Shown here in pieces: positions 53,084 to 63,794 of a stretch of 64,000 bases of DNA (the first letter of the stretch is position 1; each line of letters begins with the position of its first letter). Location: positions 661,001 through 725,000 of the forward strand of contig NZ_JAWXYB010000018.1 in assembly GCF_033842475.1 (NCBI RefSeq), in the 5' to 3' direction. The stretch comes from Acidiphilium acidophilum (GTDB lineage Bacteria > Pseudomonadota > Alphaproteobacteria > Acetobacterales > Acetobacteraceae). The translations under genes and the position numbers were made by a program. Under the pieces are notes generated by a model. It did not search any database, had not been told where the DNA came from, and was given only the letters and a program-made list of their open reading frames with translations.

Positions 53084-53887
53084 TCAGTGGCCCTGCACCG
53101 AAACGACCTGCCCGTTCGGCTGGATCAGCGTCGCCGTGCCATTGCCGTTCGGAATCAGTATGCCGCCGCCCGCCCCGTCGATCGGGGCCACGGTCTGATA
53201 CCGCCCGTTGCTCGACCCGGTCACCACGCCGGCCGGCCCGTTCGGCCCCATCAGCGTCTGCCCCACCGCGAAGCCGCTTCCCGCCCGGATGGTAGGCGCC
53301 GGGGTCGGCGGCGTCGCGGGAATGACCGGTTCGCTCGGCAAGGCGCTCTGCGCACTCCCCGGCGGCGTCGAACTTCCCTTGGTCGCATGCCCGTAAGTGC
53401 CGTATTTGGTCAGCCCGGCATTATTCCCGGTCGCCGGTCCGCTGCGCTGATCCGGCGGCGTCATCCCCTCGCTCATCGACCCGTTCGTGCCGACCGAAGG
53501 CACCGAATAGGTCGCGTTCGGGTTACCGGTCGCGCCGTACTGGTTCTGATATTCCTGCCCGAGCGGCGTGTTCATATGTTGCTGGATATCGCTCAGCGTC
53601 GGCACCGGCTGCACCGGCCCCGGCCACACATCGCCCGGCTGCGGCCGGATCGGCGTGACCGCAACCTCCTCGCCCCGCGCCCGCTGCATGTTCAGCGCAT
53701 AGCCCTTGGGCGCATTCGGATTGCCGAACGGGCTCAGCGTGCTGTCAAGATAATTGCCGACCCCGGCGCACCCGGACAGCAGCAGCAGCATCGCCCCCGG
53801 CACGACCAGGCTGATCGAGCGCGCGGCTCGGGTCGACATCGCAGATCGGGCGGCACTCCGCATCGGGTTGGTTCCTTCACTCATCAT
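53084..53887 (-). CDS. Hypothetical lipoprotein
   Basis: 267 residues. A basic N-terminus leads to the lipobox LLLLSGC (Cys about 40), predicting outer- or inner-membrane lipid attachment. The rest is low-complexity, Pro/Gly/Asn/Ser-rich, with AGVGNYLDSTLSPFGNPNAPKGYALNMQRARGEEVAVTPIRPQPGDVWPGPVQPVPTLSDIQQ after the Cys. No known domain. It overlaps the end of mobB by 11 bases and sits inside the molybdenum cofactor cluster, but nothing ties it to that pathway. Confidence 0.7.
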   Translation of the reverse strand: MMSEGTNPMRSAARSAMSTRAARSISLVVPGAMLLLLSGCAGVGNYLDSTLSPFGNPNAPKGYALNMQRARGEEVAVTPIRPQPGDVWPGPVQPVPTLSDIQQHMNTPLGQEYQNQYGATGNPNATYSVPSVGTNGSMSEGMTPPDQRSGPATGNNAGLTKYGTYGHATKGSSTPPGSAQSALPSEPVIPATPPTPAPTIRAGSGFAVGQTLMGPNGPAGVVTGSSNGRYQTVAPIDGAGGGILIPNGNGTATLIQPNGQVVSVQGH

Positions 53888-54419
53888 AAAAGCGACTATG
53901 CTCCGATTTCACATCCAACCTCAAGCCAAGTCCGGTGACGATGAATTGCGCAATCGCGCTGGCATCGCCGAGGTCGAGCAGCGGAAGCGGGCAGGGGCCG
54001 ACATCCCCATCCGCCGCCACCGCGATAATCCCCGGCCAGTCCGGCCAGAGCGGCCTCTTGCCGAGAGCGGGCCGGTGCACTTCGAGCTTGCGCACCGGGG
54101 CCGATTTGAACCCCTCGGCAATATACAAATCGACCGGCGCCATCCGCCCCAGCAGCAGCGCCAGATCGGGCTCGTCCTCGCTCCGATGCTCGCGGAACAG
54201 CACGAACCGCTCGCGCGTCGCCAGCATGGTCTCGCGCGCCCCGGCCATTCGATGACGATGACTGTCCTTGCCCGGCTGATCGGGATCGACCGTGTGATGC
54301 GCGTGTTTCAGCGTCGAAACGCTCAGCCCCCGTTGCGCGAGCACCGGCAGCAGCGCGGTCAGCAGCGTGGTCTTGCCACTGCCGGACCAGCCGACCAGCG
54401 CGATCACCGGCGCCGCCAT
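53877..54419 (-). CDS. mobB: Molybdopterin-guanine dinucleotide biosynthesis adapter MobB
   Basis: 180-residue GTP-binding protein. P-loop VGWSGSGKTTLL (9-20), then STLKHAHHTVDPDQPGKDSHRHRMAGA, the MobB signature, and DLYIAEGFKSAPVRKLEVHRP. Assists MobA in attaching GMP to molybdopterin. Start placed at MAAPVIALVG (54419); longer versions read into a different-frame shadow. Confidence 0.92.
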   Translation of the reverse strand: MAAPVIALVGWSGSGKTTLLTALLPVLAQRGLSVSTLKHAHHTVDPDQPGKDSHRHRMAGARETMLATRERFVLFREHRSEDEPDLALLLGRMAPVDLYIAEGFKSAPVRKLEVHRPALGKRPLWPDWPGIIAVAADGDVGPCPLPLLDLGDASAIAQFIVTGLGLRLDVKSEHSRFYDE

Positions 54420-54445
54420 CAGCCCGCCATCCACCCGATCCGCGT

Positions 54446-55030
54446 TCAGCCCGCCGTCCCCGGCCGGTTGATATGGCGCAGCCCCGCCGTGAGATAATCC
54501 CACCCGGTGATCAGCGTCAGAATCGCGGCCAGCCACAGCAGCACCCCGCCGATCGCGGTCGCCGGAAACCCGCCGATCCCGAGAATAACCGCCCCCCGGT
54601 CGCCGAGCAGCAGAAACCCCAACGCCCCCATCTGCGCCGCCGTCTTCCACTTCGCGAGCCGCGTCACCGGCAGCCCGATCCGGATACCCGCAAGATATTC
54701 CCGCAGCCCCGAGACCAGAATCTCCCGCAGCATGATCACGATCGCCGGATAAATCCCGAATGCCGGCAACAGGTGAAACCCGACCAGCAGCATCAGCGTC
54801 GCGCCCACCAGCAGCTTGTCGGCAATCGGGTCGAGCATCCGCCCCAGGTCCGAAAGCTGCCGCCGCGTCCGCGCCAGCCGCCCGTCCAGCCAGTCGGTGA
54901 TCCCCGCAATGGTGAACAGAATCGCCGCCAGCAAATCCGCCGTCGGGTCGCGCAGCGCCACCAGCAGCACCAGCAGCGGGATCGCTGCGATACGCGACAG
55001 GGTCAGAACGTTCGGCAGATCGGTCAGCAT
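54446..55030 (-). CDS. pgsA: CDP-diacylglycerol-glycerol-3-phosphate phosphatidyltransferase
   Basis: Commits CDP-diacylglycerol to phosphatidylglycerol. 194 residues, about five membrane segments. The CDP-alcohol phosphotransferase motif D-G-x2-A-R-x8-G-x3-D-x3-D is present in DWLDGRLARTRRQLSDLGRMLDPIADK. The start MLTDLPNVLTLSRIAAIPLLVL is typical of PgsA. Confidence 0.93.
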   Translation of the reverse strand: MLTDLPNVLTLSRIAAIPLLVLLVALRDPTADLLAAILFTIAGITDWLDGRLARTRRQLSDLGRMLDPIADKLLVGATLMLLVGFHLLPAFGIYPAIVIMLREILVSGLREYLAGIRIGLPVTRLAKWKTAAQMGALGFLLLGDRGAVILGIGGFPATAIGGVLLWLAAILTLITGWDYLTAGLRHINRPGTAG

Positions 55031-55039
55031 CGCACCAGA

Positions 55040-56539
55040 CTAAGCGGTTTTCGCGCGATGCGTAAGCCGCCGGAGCAGATGCCGGGGACGCGGTTTGTTG
55101 ATCAGCCGCAGCGCACGCAGAAAATTCGGCGCCATCGCCTCCACCCGGTCGGGATCGAGCGCCGCGCTCTCCGCCAGTTTCGCCTCGACATCATTGACCG
55201 AAGGCGGCGTGAACGGCGCCAGCCGCCGCCCGGTCCCCGGGTTCAGCGCATCGAACGCCCGCACCAGCGAGCCATGCTCCTCAATCCCCTGCCGCACCGC
55301 AGCGACCGTCACCCCGATATGCTCGGCGATCAGCGCATCCCGCACATCGAGGATCGCGGCCCGGATATCCGCCCGCGCGTCGTCCGGCCCCACCTCGACC
55401 GCCAGATCCGACTCGGTATCGATCCCCATCGAACGGTTATTGACGTTCGACGACCCCACCCGCAGCAGCGTATCGTCGATGATCAACACCTTGGCATGAA
55501 CATAAATATCCGCCTCGCCCGCGCTCACCGGGGTTGCGAACCGCAGCCGCCCGCCATGATCCAGCCGGTGCAGATCCCGCAGCAGCAGCGCCCGCGCCGA
55601 GCCCATCGCCTCCTCCTCCAGCCAGCCATCGGCCCGCCTGGGATTGACGATCAACACCTCCGGCCCCTCCGCCTCCGCCAGCCGCGCGGCAATCGCCTCG
55701 GCAATCCGGGGCGAGGCGAAATACTGACTCTCCAGATATATAGTGTGTCGCGCCGAACCGATCGCCGCGAGATACAGCGCCTCGATCTCGCGGGTCTCCG
55801 GCATCTGCTCCGTTTTCGGCCAGGTCCGCGCAATCCCCACCTTCACATCGGTGAATCGCGGATCGAGGCTGTCCGGCCACGGCACATCCGCCCGCTCCGG
55901 CGGCGGCGCGATCGTCTCCCCCGTCGCCGCCTGCCAGCGCATCCGCGCCAGATCGCCCAGCGCCCGCGCCGCATCGCCATCCACCGCCGTCGTCACATCG
56001 TGCCACGGCTTGTGCCGCTGCCCATCCGGCTCGTCGCGGCGCGGATCATCGTCGATATGATCCCCGGTATCCCACCGCCCCACCGTGCAATCGATCCCGC
56101 CACAGAACGCCAACCGGTCGTCGATCACCACAATCTTCTGATGATGGCACGCCCCGGTCGGATGATTGCTGTCGAGCTTGAAATGAATCCGCCGCGCCAG
56201 AAGCCAGTGGAACAGCAGGGCAGGGGAGGTCCCCCGCAGCGGCATCTTCAGCACCGACAGATCCCACCGCAGAATATGCACATCCAGCCCGGGGTTTTCC
56301 CGCACCACGAAACTCAGGAAATCACCGAGCGTATTCGGCACCCCCTCCATCACCACGCCATCGCGCTCCAGCAGAATCCCGGTGTGAAAATCCCACCCCA
56401 CCATCAGCACCGAATGCCGCGCCGCCAGAATCGCCTGTTTCAGCGCCCGGAAATACGCCGCCCCGTCGATGATCACCGCCATCCGGTCGGCATGAACCAG
56501 CCGCCAGCACGTCACACCCTCCCGCAGCACCGCGCTCAT
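55040..56539 (-). CDS. Phospholipase D-family protein (cardiolipin synthase-like)
   Basis: 499 residues. Two HKD motifs: HHQKIVVIDDRLAFCGGIDCTVGRWD and HAKVLIIDDTLLRVGSSNVNNRSMG. It hydrolyses or transfers phosphatidyl groups. Placement directly upstream of pgsA (9-base gap) fits phospholipid metabolism such as cardiolipin synthesis, though the sequence also resembles true phospholipase D. It lacks the N-terminal membrane helices of classic Cls. Starts at MSAVLREGVTCW, four bases inside the MOSC gene. Confidence 0.84.
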   Translation of the reverse strand: MSAVLREGVTCWRLVHADRMAVIIDGAAYFRALKQAILAARHSVLMVGWDFHTGILLERDGVVMEGVPNTLGDFLSFVVRENPGLDVHILRWDLSVLKMPLRGTSPALLFHWLLARRIHFKLDSNHPTGACHHQKIVVIDDRLAFCGGIDCTVGRWDTGDHIDDDPRRDEPDGQRHKPWHDVTTAVDGDAARALGDLARMRWQAATGETIAPPPERADVPWPDSLDPRFTDVKVGIARTWPKTEQMPETREIEALYLAAIGSARHTIYLESQYFASPRIAEAIAARLAEAEGPEVLIVNPRRADGWLEEEAMGSARALLLRDLHRLDHGGRLRFATPVSAGEADIYVHAKVLIIDDTLLRVGSSNVNNRSMGIDTESDLAVEVGPDDARADIRAAILDVRDALIAEHIGVTVAAVRQGIEEHGSLVRAFDALNPGTGRRLAPFTPPSVNDVEAKLAESAALDPDRVEAMAPNFLRALRLINKPRPRHLLRRLTHRAKTA

Positions 56540-57294
56540 GACATCACCGTCACCGCATCCCCCACCCCGATCCGCCCGGGCGTCACCACCTCGGCGAACA
56601 CCCCGCAATCGACATGGCCGAAATGCGTCATCAACTCCTTCACCGGATTGGCATCGCGCAGCCCGGTCCCCGGATTGACGCACGTTGCCGCGCACCGGTT
56701 GATCCGCTCGACCACAACCAGCCGCGCCGCCCCGATCGCCAGCGTCCGCCCGATCCAGCCGAATTCCGCCCAGGCCTCGATCCCCTCGACATATATATTG
56801 GCCCGAAACCGCATCTTCTCGCGCGGGCTCCCCACCACCGCGCTCAACGCCGCGAGGCTCCCCAGCCCGATCAGGCTGATCACCTGCCCGTCATGATCGC
56901 AGAAACTGTGTTCATCCCCGACATGCACGAATCGCGGCACCCCCCGCATCGCCGTCGGCAGCGCCGCCGCAATGAACCCGCCGATCGCCTCCCGCCCCGA
57001 AGCCGTCAGCGGGTTGGCATCCAGCGCCGCACCATCCCGCGCCACCAGCGTCAGCAGCGAGCGGTCCGGATCGAACCGCGCCTCCAGCGCCGCCGCCTCG
57101 ATATTCCGCGCGAGGCACAAAAACTCGGTCTTGGGCCGCCACGCGGGCGCTGCCTCGTCGAACCCGCAATCCCCCTGCGCCAGCGCAAACGCCCGATCCC
57201 ACTCGATCGCCCGCCCGGCCCGCAGCGCCGCCTCACCCATCGCCTCGGGCGTCAGCCCCTTGACCGGATAACGATAGATTGTCTCAATCCGCAT
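56536..57294 (-). CDS. MOSC-domain protein (YcbX/mARC-like)
   Basis: 252 residues from MRIETIYRYPVKGLTPEAM, the beta-barrel N-terminal domain of YcbX/mARC proteins. The C-terminal MOSC domain has KMRFRANIYVEGIEAWAEFGWIGRTLAIGAARLVVVERINRCAATCVNPGTGLRD, with the Cys that can bind molybdenum cofactor. Probably a molybdenum-dependent reductase of N-hydroxylated compounds. Heads the string that also holds mobB, moaD and moaE. Confidence 0.85.
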   Translation of the reverse strand: MRIETIYRYPVKGLTPEAMGEAALRAGRAIEWDRAFALAQGDCGFDEAAPAWRPKTEFLCLARNIEAAALEARFDPDRSLLTLVARDGAALDANPLTASGREAIGGFIAAALPTAMRGVPRFVHVGDEHSFCDHDGQVISLIGLGSLAALSAVVGSPREKMRFRANIYVEGIEAWAEFGWIGRTLAIGAARLVVVERINRCAATCVNPGTGLRDANPVKELMTHFGHVDCGVFAEVVTPGRIGVGDAVTVMS

Positions 57295-57305
57295 CCCGTC
57301 CCCCT

Positions 57306-57334
57306 CTTGAGCCGGATCAATGCTACAACCATTT
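57306..57334 (+). promoter_or_regulatory. Candidate heat-shock (RpoH) promoter of clpB
   Basis: CTTGAG at 57306 and CCATTT at 57329 resemble the alphaproteobacterial RpoH -35 (CTTG) and -10 elements with a spacing slightly long (19 bases). It sits 75 bp before the clpB ATG. clpB is a classic RpoH target, which raises the odds. Confidence 0.4.
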
Positions 57335-57409
57335 GTGATCGGCAAGGTTGCGCCATTGCCTCTTGAGGGATGACGCGACCAAGGTCGCCTTAATGAAAGG
57401 GATCGAAAC

Positions 57410-59992
<2,583 letters not shown>

Positions 59993-60011
59993 GATAAGGC
60001 CAAGGCAAGCA

Positions 60012-60043
60012 GCGCTTTTTTGTAAAAAAGCGCGCAAAAAACT
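60012..60043 (+). terminator. A/T-stem palindrome after clpB (copy 4)
   Basis: 10-bp arms GCGCTTTTTT / AAAAAAGCGC (60012-60033), 2-base loop, then GCAAAAAACTTT. Begins 19 bases after the clpB stop. The inner bases differ from copies 1-3 but arm pairing is preserved, evidence that the structure is selected. Confidence 0.6.
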
Positions 60044-60084
60044 TTCGGAATCAGGTGCCGGGCGCCTGAGGGGCCAGATCGTAG

Positions 60085-60110
60085 GGTGGGGTGCTCTTGG
60101 GCACCCCACC
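60085..60110. repeat. REP-like palindrome beside the RAYT gene
   Basis: Perfect 10-bp stem GGTGGGGTGC / GCACCCCACC with loop TCTTGG, preceded by GTA-GGGTGGGG, the type of head seen in REP elements linked to RAYT transposases. It lies 11 bases past the 3' end of the transposase gene. Only one copy is in this window. Confidence 0.6.
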
Positions 60111-60121
60111 ATCTCTCACCC

Positions 60122-60661
60122 TCATGAACCTTGTCGCTCTCCGTAATCACCCTCGACCGCCGCGTGACCGCCCCACCCCGCCGGATAATCCCCCCGCCTC
60201 ACCGCCCACCGAAACGACGAAAACGGCCACTCCCAGGCGTTGCCCGCAACCCCATGCCTGACCGGATTGAAATGCACATAATCGACATGCCGCCGAAAAT
60301 CCGTCTCATCGCGCAGCGCCCGTTCCCAGAACCGACGCTGCCACACCCCGCGCTCTCGCTTGGCAACCCGCGACTCCGAACGGTGTTCACCCATCCCAAC
60401 CCGTGACGAGAACCCCCGCTTGATCAGCATCCACCGCGTCGAAAAATCGGCATCGCCCTCCGGCAACGTCCACACCGCATGCAAATGATCGGGCAGCACA
60501 ACCCAAGCATCGATGGTGAACGGATATAGTGCCCGAACCCGCGCAACCGAAGCCCGCAAAGCGGCGACTTCACGGACCAGCAAATCACTACGCCGATCGG
60601 CAAGCACAACGGTAAAAAAATACGCCCCACCCTCAACGCGACGTCGTCGATACTCCGGCAT
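60122..60661 (-). CDS. REP-associated tyrosine transposase (RAYT, Y1/HUH type)
   Basis: 179 residues. HUH-type metal site in WVVLPDHLHAVWTLPEGD and the nucleophile region DFRRHVDYVHFNPVRHGVAG, where the Tyr attacks DNA. N-terminus PEYRRRRVEGGAYFFTVVLADRRSDLL is typical of RAYTs. Such enzymes are domesticated and act on REP palindromes. Complete and likely functional. Confidence 0.9.
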   Translation of the reverse strand: MPEYRRRRVEGGAYFFTVVLADRRSDLLVREVAALRASVARVRALYPFTIDAWVVLPDHLHAVWTLPEGDADFSTRWMLIKRGFSSRVGMGEHRSESRVAKRERGVWQRRFWERALRDETDFRRHVDYVHFNPVRHGVAGNAWEWPFSSFRWAVRRGDYPAGWGGHAAVEGDYGERQGS

Positions 60662-60754
60662 CTATTTCACTCCCTGACCCCGGCTGGCCCCATTCACGCT
60701 CGGCAGAGGCGAGCAGGAGCGGAATTGACAGCAACCACCTTCCCTCAGGACAAA

Positions 60755-61915
60755 TCACACCACACTGACCGACGCGATCCGGCGGTTCAAAAATCTCTCG
60801 CGCAGGTTCCTGTTTGCCGGGTCGCCAATAAAGCGAGCGGCCAAACCGGCGATCAGCGACGACACGATGAAGAATAAAATAAGCCACGGTATTTGCGCAT
60901 CATAACCAAGAACTTGAGCCGGAACAATATTGCGCATGCCTGCCAGTACAATAATATGGAACAGATACAGCTCATAACTATGCCGTCCGAACCAACGGAC
61001 GCATCTGACGGGAAGACTGTGCGTCCACCCCGCGTTATCGTAGTTTGCAATGGCCAAAATCAAACATCCGGTTGCTGCTGATATGAGAGAAAAGCTGAAT
61101 ATCCTGTTTTCGTCAACAAACCCGTTCAACCATGTGTGGACTATAATTAAGACACTGAGCGCTACGACTAACGGCCTGACCGTCGCAGGTATCTCTACGC
61201 GTGTTGCCAGCATTGCACAGAGGCATCCGACCCCGATAGCATCAAAACAGGCCAGATTGGCATATAAATAGAATATGCTATGCTCATGGGTGGCGCGATA
61301 AAAAGGAGCGAAAGTGATGAGAGCCAAAATGAATATTGCGATAAACAAGTCACGCCTGAACACTGTACATACGATCGGAAAAAGGAGATAAAACATATCT
61401 TCTACAGATAATGACCAATATACATTTATGCAATAATTGAAATATCCGCGATATTGCATCAATATATTCTGCCAGAAAGTCATCGTTGATAAAACACCAA
61501 GATATAGGTCAGAAATCGGCTTCGAATTATTCACAAATGGTGAAATTCCAGACAATCCGAGGACGGTAATAACAGACAGTGATAGAATAAGTAATGGTTG
61601 TAATCTTGCAAACCGCAGGACATAGAAATTCTTCATCGATATGGCGGAAAGCCGCTTATACCTCCGTAACGCGTTGCTCGTGATCAGATAGCCGGAAACC
61701 ACAAAAAATATAGTTACGCCAAAATTTCCCCAAATGAGAACGTTGTACACAACATCCTTCCCAAAAACGGTCTTTAATGGTCCATAATGCCACGGTCTAT
61801 AGGTCAGACTGAAATGAAGTAACATCACCATAATAATGGCAAATCCACGAAGTAAATCGATGTAGGCATTTCTGGGAAGTTTTTTTCCAGAAACCAGTGG
61901 ATCAGCCCGTCCCAT
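60755..61915 (-). CDS. Acyltransferase-3 family membrane protein
   Basis: 386 residues, about ten membrane segments. AYIDLLRGFAIIMVMLLHFSL carries the family R-G-x2-I-x3-L-x-H pattern with the catalytic His; also NFGVTIFFVVSGYLITS and YWSLSVEDMFYLLFP. Acylates sugars of surface polysaccharides such as O-antigen or exopolysaccharide. Markedly A+T-richer than the rest of the window, so probably acquired. The 90-bp gap 60662-60754 separates it from the RAYT gene. Confidence 0.9.
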   Translation of the reverse strand: MGRADPLVSGKKLPRNAYIDLLRGFAIIMVMLLHFSLTYRPWHYGPLKTVFGKDVVYNVLIWGNFGVTIFFVVSGYLITSNALRRYKRLSAISMKNFYVLRFARLQPLLILSLSVITVLGLSGISPFVNNSKPISDLYLGVLSTMTFWQNILMQYRGYFNYCINVYWSLSVEDMFYLLFPIVCTVFRRDLFIAIFILALITFAPFYRATHEHSIFYLYANLACFDAIGVGCLCAMLATRVEIPATVRPLVVALSVLIIVHTWLNGFVDENRIFSFSLISAATGCLILAIANYDNAGWTHSLPVRCVRWFGRHSYELYLFHIIVLAGMRNIVPAQVLGYDAQIPWLILFFIVSSLIAGLAARFIGDPANRNLRERFLNRRIASVSVV

Positions 61916-61963
61916 TTGAACTCCCGTTATTACGTAGCCAACCGAGCCTCCACGTCCGTCCCG

Positions 61964-62347
61964 TCACGCCTGCGAAAGCCACCCCACCGGAACCTCCAGC
62001 ACCGCAGCAAGCTTCGCGATCGTGTCCGGCGTTCCGGCGCGGTGGCCACTTTCGAGGTCGGACAGATACCCCTGACTGATGTCGCTCCTGAAGCTCAGAT
62101 GCTGCTGCGTCATGCCCCGCCACTGCCGAATGGCCTTCAACCGGCTGTCACCACCCAAAATCATCGCACTCAGGTCCTTCGGCAACACGGCGGCATCGCC
62201 AGCCAACGCCGCCTTCCGGGAATCATAGATTGCAATGTCGTCCTCATCTTCGGCAGCCTCCTCGACACGCGCAACCAGCGCCTCATATTCGGCACGTGGC
62301 AGCACGACCAGTTCCTCTCCGGCTTCCGTGCGAATAATTTGCGGCAT
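61964..62347 (-). CDS. Xre-family antitoxin (HigA/RelB-like position)
   Basis: 127 residues. An N-terminal segment MPQIIRTEAGEELVVLPRAEYEALVARVEEAAEDEDD is of the type that binds a partner toxin. The C-terminal helix-turn-helix is LKAIRQWRGMTQQHLSFRSDISQGYLSDLESGHRAGTPDTIAKLAAVLEVPVGWL. It starts 10 bases after the toxin gene's stop; toxin first, antitoxin second is the HigBA-like order. It appears intact, though its toxin is broken. Confidence 0.85.
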   Translation of the reverse strand: MPQIIRTEAGEELVVLPRAEYEALVARVEEAAEDEDDIAIYDSRKAALAGDAAVLPKDLSAMILGGDSRLKAIRQWRGMTQQHLSFRSDISQGYLSDLESGHRAGTPDTIAKLAAVLEVPVGWLSQA

Positions 62348-62357
62348 GGTCGTCACC

Positions 62358-62670
62358 TCAAGTCCTCCTGTAAGTCGTGGTGGCGCGTCGACCGATATAG
62401 ATCGCCAGAATCGTGGCTGCATCTTCATCGAATATCACGCGATACGGACCGATCCTGAGCCGATAACCCTCACGACCCTGTAACGCCTTGACGTCCCCTT
62501 GGCCGGTCATGGCATAACGATGAAGTCCGGCTTCCACCTGCGCGCGGGCGTCACGCCCTCCAGCCACAGGCGCTATGGCGACTGGACCCGGCTTCCACCT
62601 GCGCGCGGGCGTCACGCGACAGGCCGTCCAGATCCTTCGCGGCTCCCGCCGTCAGGATGATCGTTTTCAT
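62358..62670 (-). pseudogene. RelE/ParE-type toxin gene broken by a 61-bp partial duplication
   Basis: From the ATG at 62670 the frame reads MKTIILTAGAAKDLDGLSRDARAQVEAG and then shifts to a stop. The proper continuation LHRYAMTGQGDVKALQGREGYRLRIGPYRVIFDEDAATILAIYIGRR is in another frame. A 30-bp stretch is present twice (62527-62556 and 62588-62617) with 31 bp between. Removing 61 bp restores an 83-residue RelE-fold mRNA interferase. A downstream GTG (62615) would give a protein without the first strand and helix. Confidence 0.87.
62527..62617. repeat. 30-bp direct repeat inside the toxin gene
   Basis: Two identical 30-bp copies at 62527-62556 and 62588-62617, 61 bp apart start to start. 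The length, not a multiple of three, shifts the toxin frame. The 31-bp spacer is not duplicated toxin sequence, so this is not a simple tandem slip. Confidence 0.9.
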
Positions 62671-62678
62671 GGTGTATT

Positions 62679-62690
62679 ATATAGCTATAT
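62679..62690. promoter_or_regulatory. Palindromic operator-like site upstream of the toxin-antitoxin genes
   Basis: ATATAGCTATAT, a perfect 12-bp palindrome, 8 bases before the toxin ATG in an A+T-rich patch. Its position fits an operator for autoregulation by the Xre antitoxin, overlapping a -10 region. Confidence 0.5.
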
Positions 62691-62791
62691 TGCGGCCGCT
62701 ACAAGCGATAATATCGCTCCCACCCCCAGACCCACCCTCACCAAAACTAACGCTTTCCCACCCCCACCCCCCCCCATGCTCTAACAGGCAC

Positions 62792-63550
62792 ATGAGCGCG
62801 GCACCGCAACCCCTCTTCACCCGCTTCGCGGGCTTCATCGGGACTTTGCGGAAATCCATCGCCGCCGCGATCGTGCCGGTGCGCAACACCCCGGCCCGCC
62901 TCGCCAGCCCGGTCGGCCTCCTGCTCTACCGGCGCCTCGGCACCATCATGACGCGCCTCCACGACCTCCTCGCCCGCATTGAGGCCGAAGCCGGCCAGCC
63001 GCGCCTCTACCGGCGCGCCCGCCATCCCCATCCCCGCGCGTCATCCCCCGCCGAACCCGCCGCGCCAGCCACGCCACAACCCAAACTCCCCCGCCGCTTC
63101 GGCTGGATCGCCCGTCACCTCCCCGAAGCCCCCGGCCACGCCCAATCCCTCCGCCACTTCCTCTGCGAGCCGGAAACCGAGGCATTGATCGCCAGCGACC
63201 CCCGAATCGGCCGCCTCCTCCGACCGCTCTGCCACATGCTCGGCATCGACCTGCGCCTGATCTACCGCATGGTCCCCCCGAACGATCCATCCAGCCCCAC
63301 CCCCGACCTCACCCGGCGTCACCCCCTGCTGCGCGAAACCGCCCGCCCGCCGCGCCCGCACCGCCCCGATCGCCCACCACCACGTCCACCTCGCGCGCCG
63401 CCGCCACCCCGCGTACCAAACCCGCCACCCCTCCGCGCCCCGACGCTCGATGATGTCCAATCCCTGCTCGACCACGTCTTCAGCCGCGAAAAACTCGCCT
63501 ACAACCCCGATTTCATCGCCCCGGACTTTTTATACGTCCACCCGAAATAG
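62792..63550 (+). CDS. Uncharacterised Pro/Arg-rich protein with an RLLRPLCHMLGI motif (paralogue of 8634-9302)
   Basis: 252 residues from MSAAPQPLFTRFAGFIGTLRKSIAAAIVPV. Same layout as the protein at 8634: helical head (about 1-70), basic Pro-rich linker (about 70-100), core LRHFLCEPETEALIASDPRIGRLLRPLCHMLGIDLRLIYRM, long Pro/Arg tail. It adds a C-terminal segment, LDDVQSLLDHVFSREKLAYNPDFIAPDFLYVHP. An upstream in-frame extension (to 62657) overlaps the toxin promoter and looks non-coding. No known domain; soluble by eye. Confidence 0.7.
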   Translation: MSAAPQPLFTRFAGFIGTLRKSIAAAIVPVRNTPARLASPVGLLLYRRLGTIMTRLHDLLARIEAEAGQPRLYRRARHPHPRASSPAEPAAPATPQPKLPRRFGWIARHLPEAPGHAQSLRHFLCEPETEALIASDPRIGRLLRPLCHMLGIDLRLIYRMVPPNDPSSPTPDLTRRHPLLRETARPPRPHRPDRPPPRPPRAPPPPRVPNPPPLRAPTLDDVQSLLDHVFSREKLAYNPDFIAPDFLYVHPK

Positions 63551-63765
63551 CCTTTCCGCGCCCATATTGTTGCGATATCGCAACTAAACGTCCCACACAT
63601 GGCACATCCCGCCCTCCGTTCCCACCCTCCGTTCATGCACCTCGCTCATGGCCGGATTGCGACTGCGAAACCGCGGCCCTATCCGCCCCGGCAGCGCCCC
63701 ATCCCCCGCACAAACCCTTGCCACACAACGTTTTTACCCAATCCGCCGCCCCGTTTCCCGGCCCG

Positions 63766-63794
63766 TTGACAGGTCCGGGGTCGGCGCGTAGAAG
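63766..63794 (+). promoter_or_regulatory. Ribosomal RNA operon promoter
   Basis: TTGACA at 63766-63771, exactly 17 bases, then TAGAAG at 63789-63794. A perfect -35 box with a GC-rich discriminator, followed by a leader with antiterminator-like sequences, fits a strong rrn promoter. The region 63551-63765 upstream shows no gene. Confidence 0.8.

Noticed and set aside
60633..60887. 84-residue minus-strand frame between the RAYT and acyltransferase genes
   Set aside because: Overlaps the acyltransferase C-terminus in another frame and shows no ribosome binding site or conserved features.
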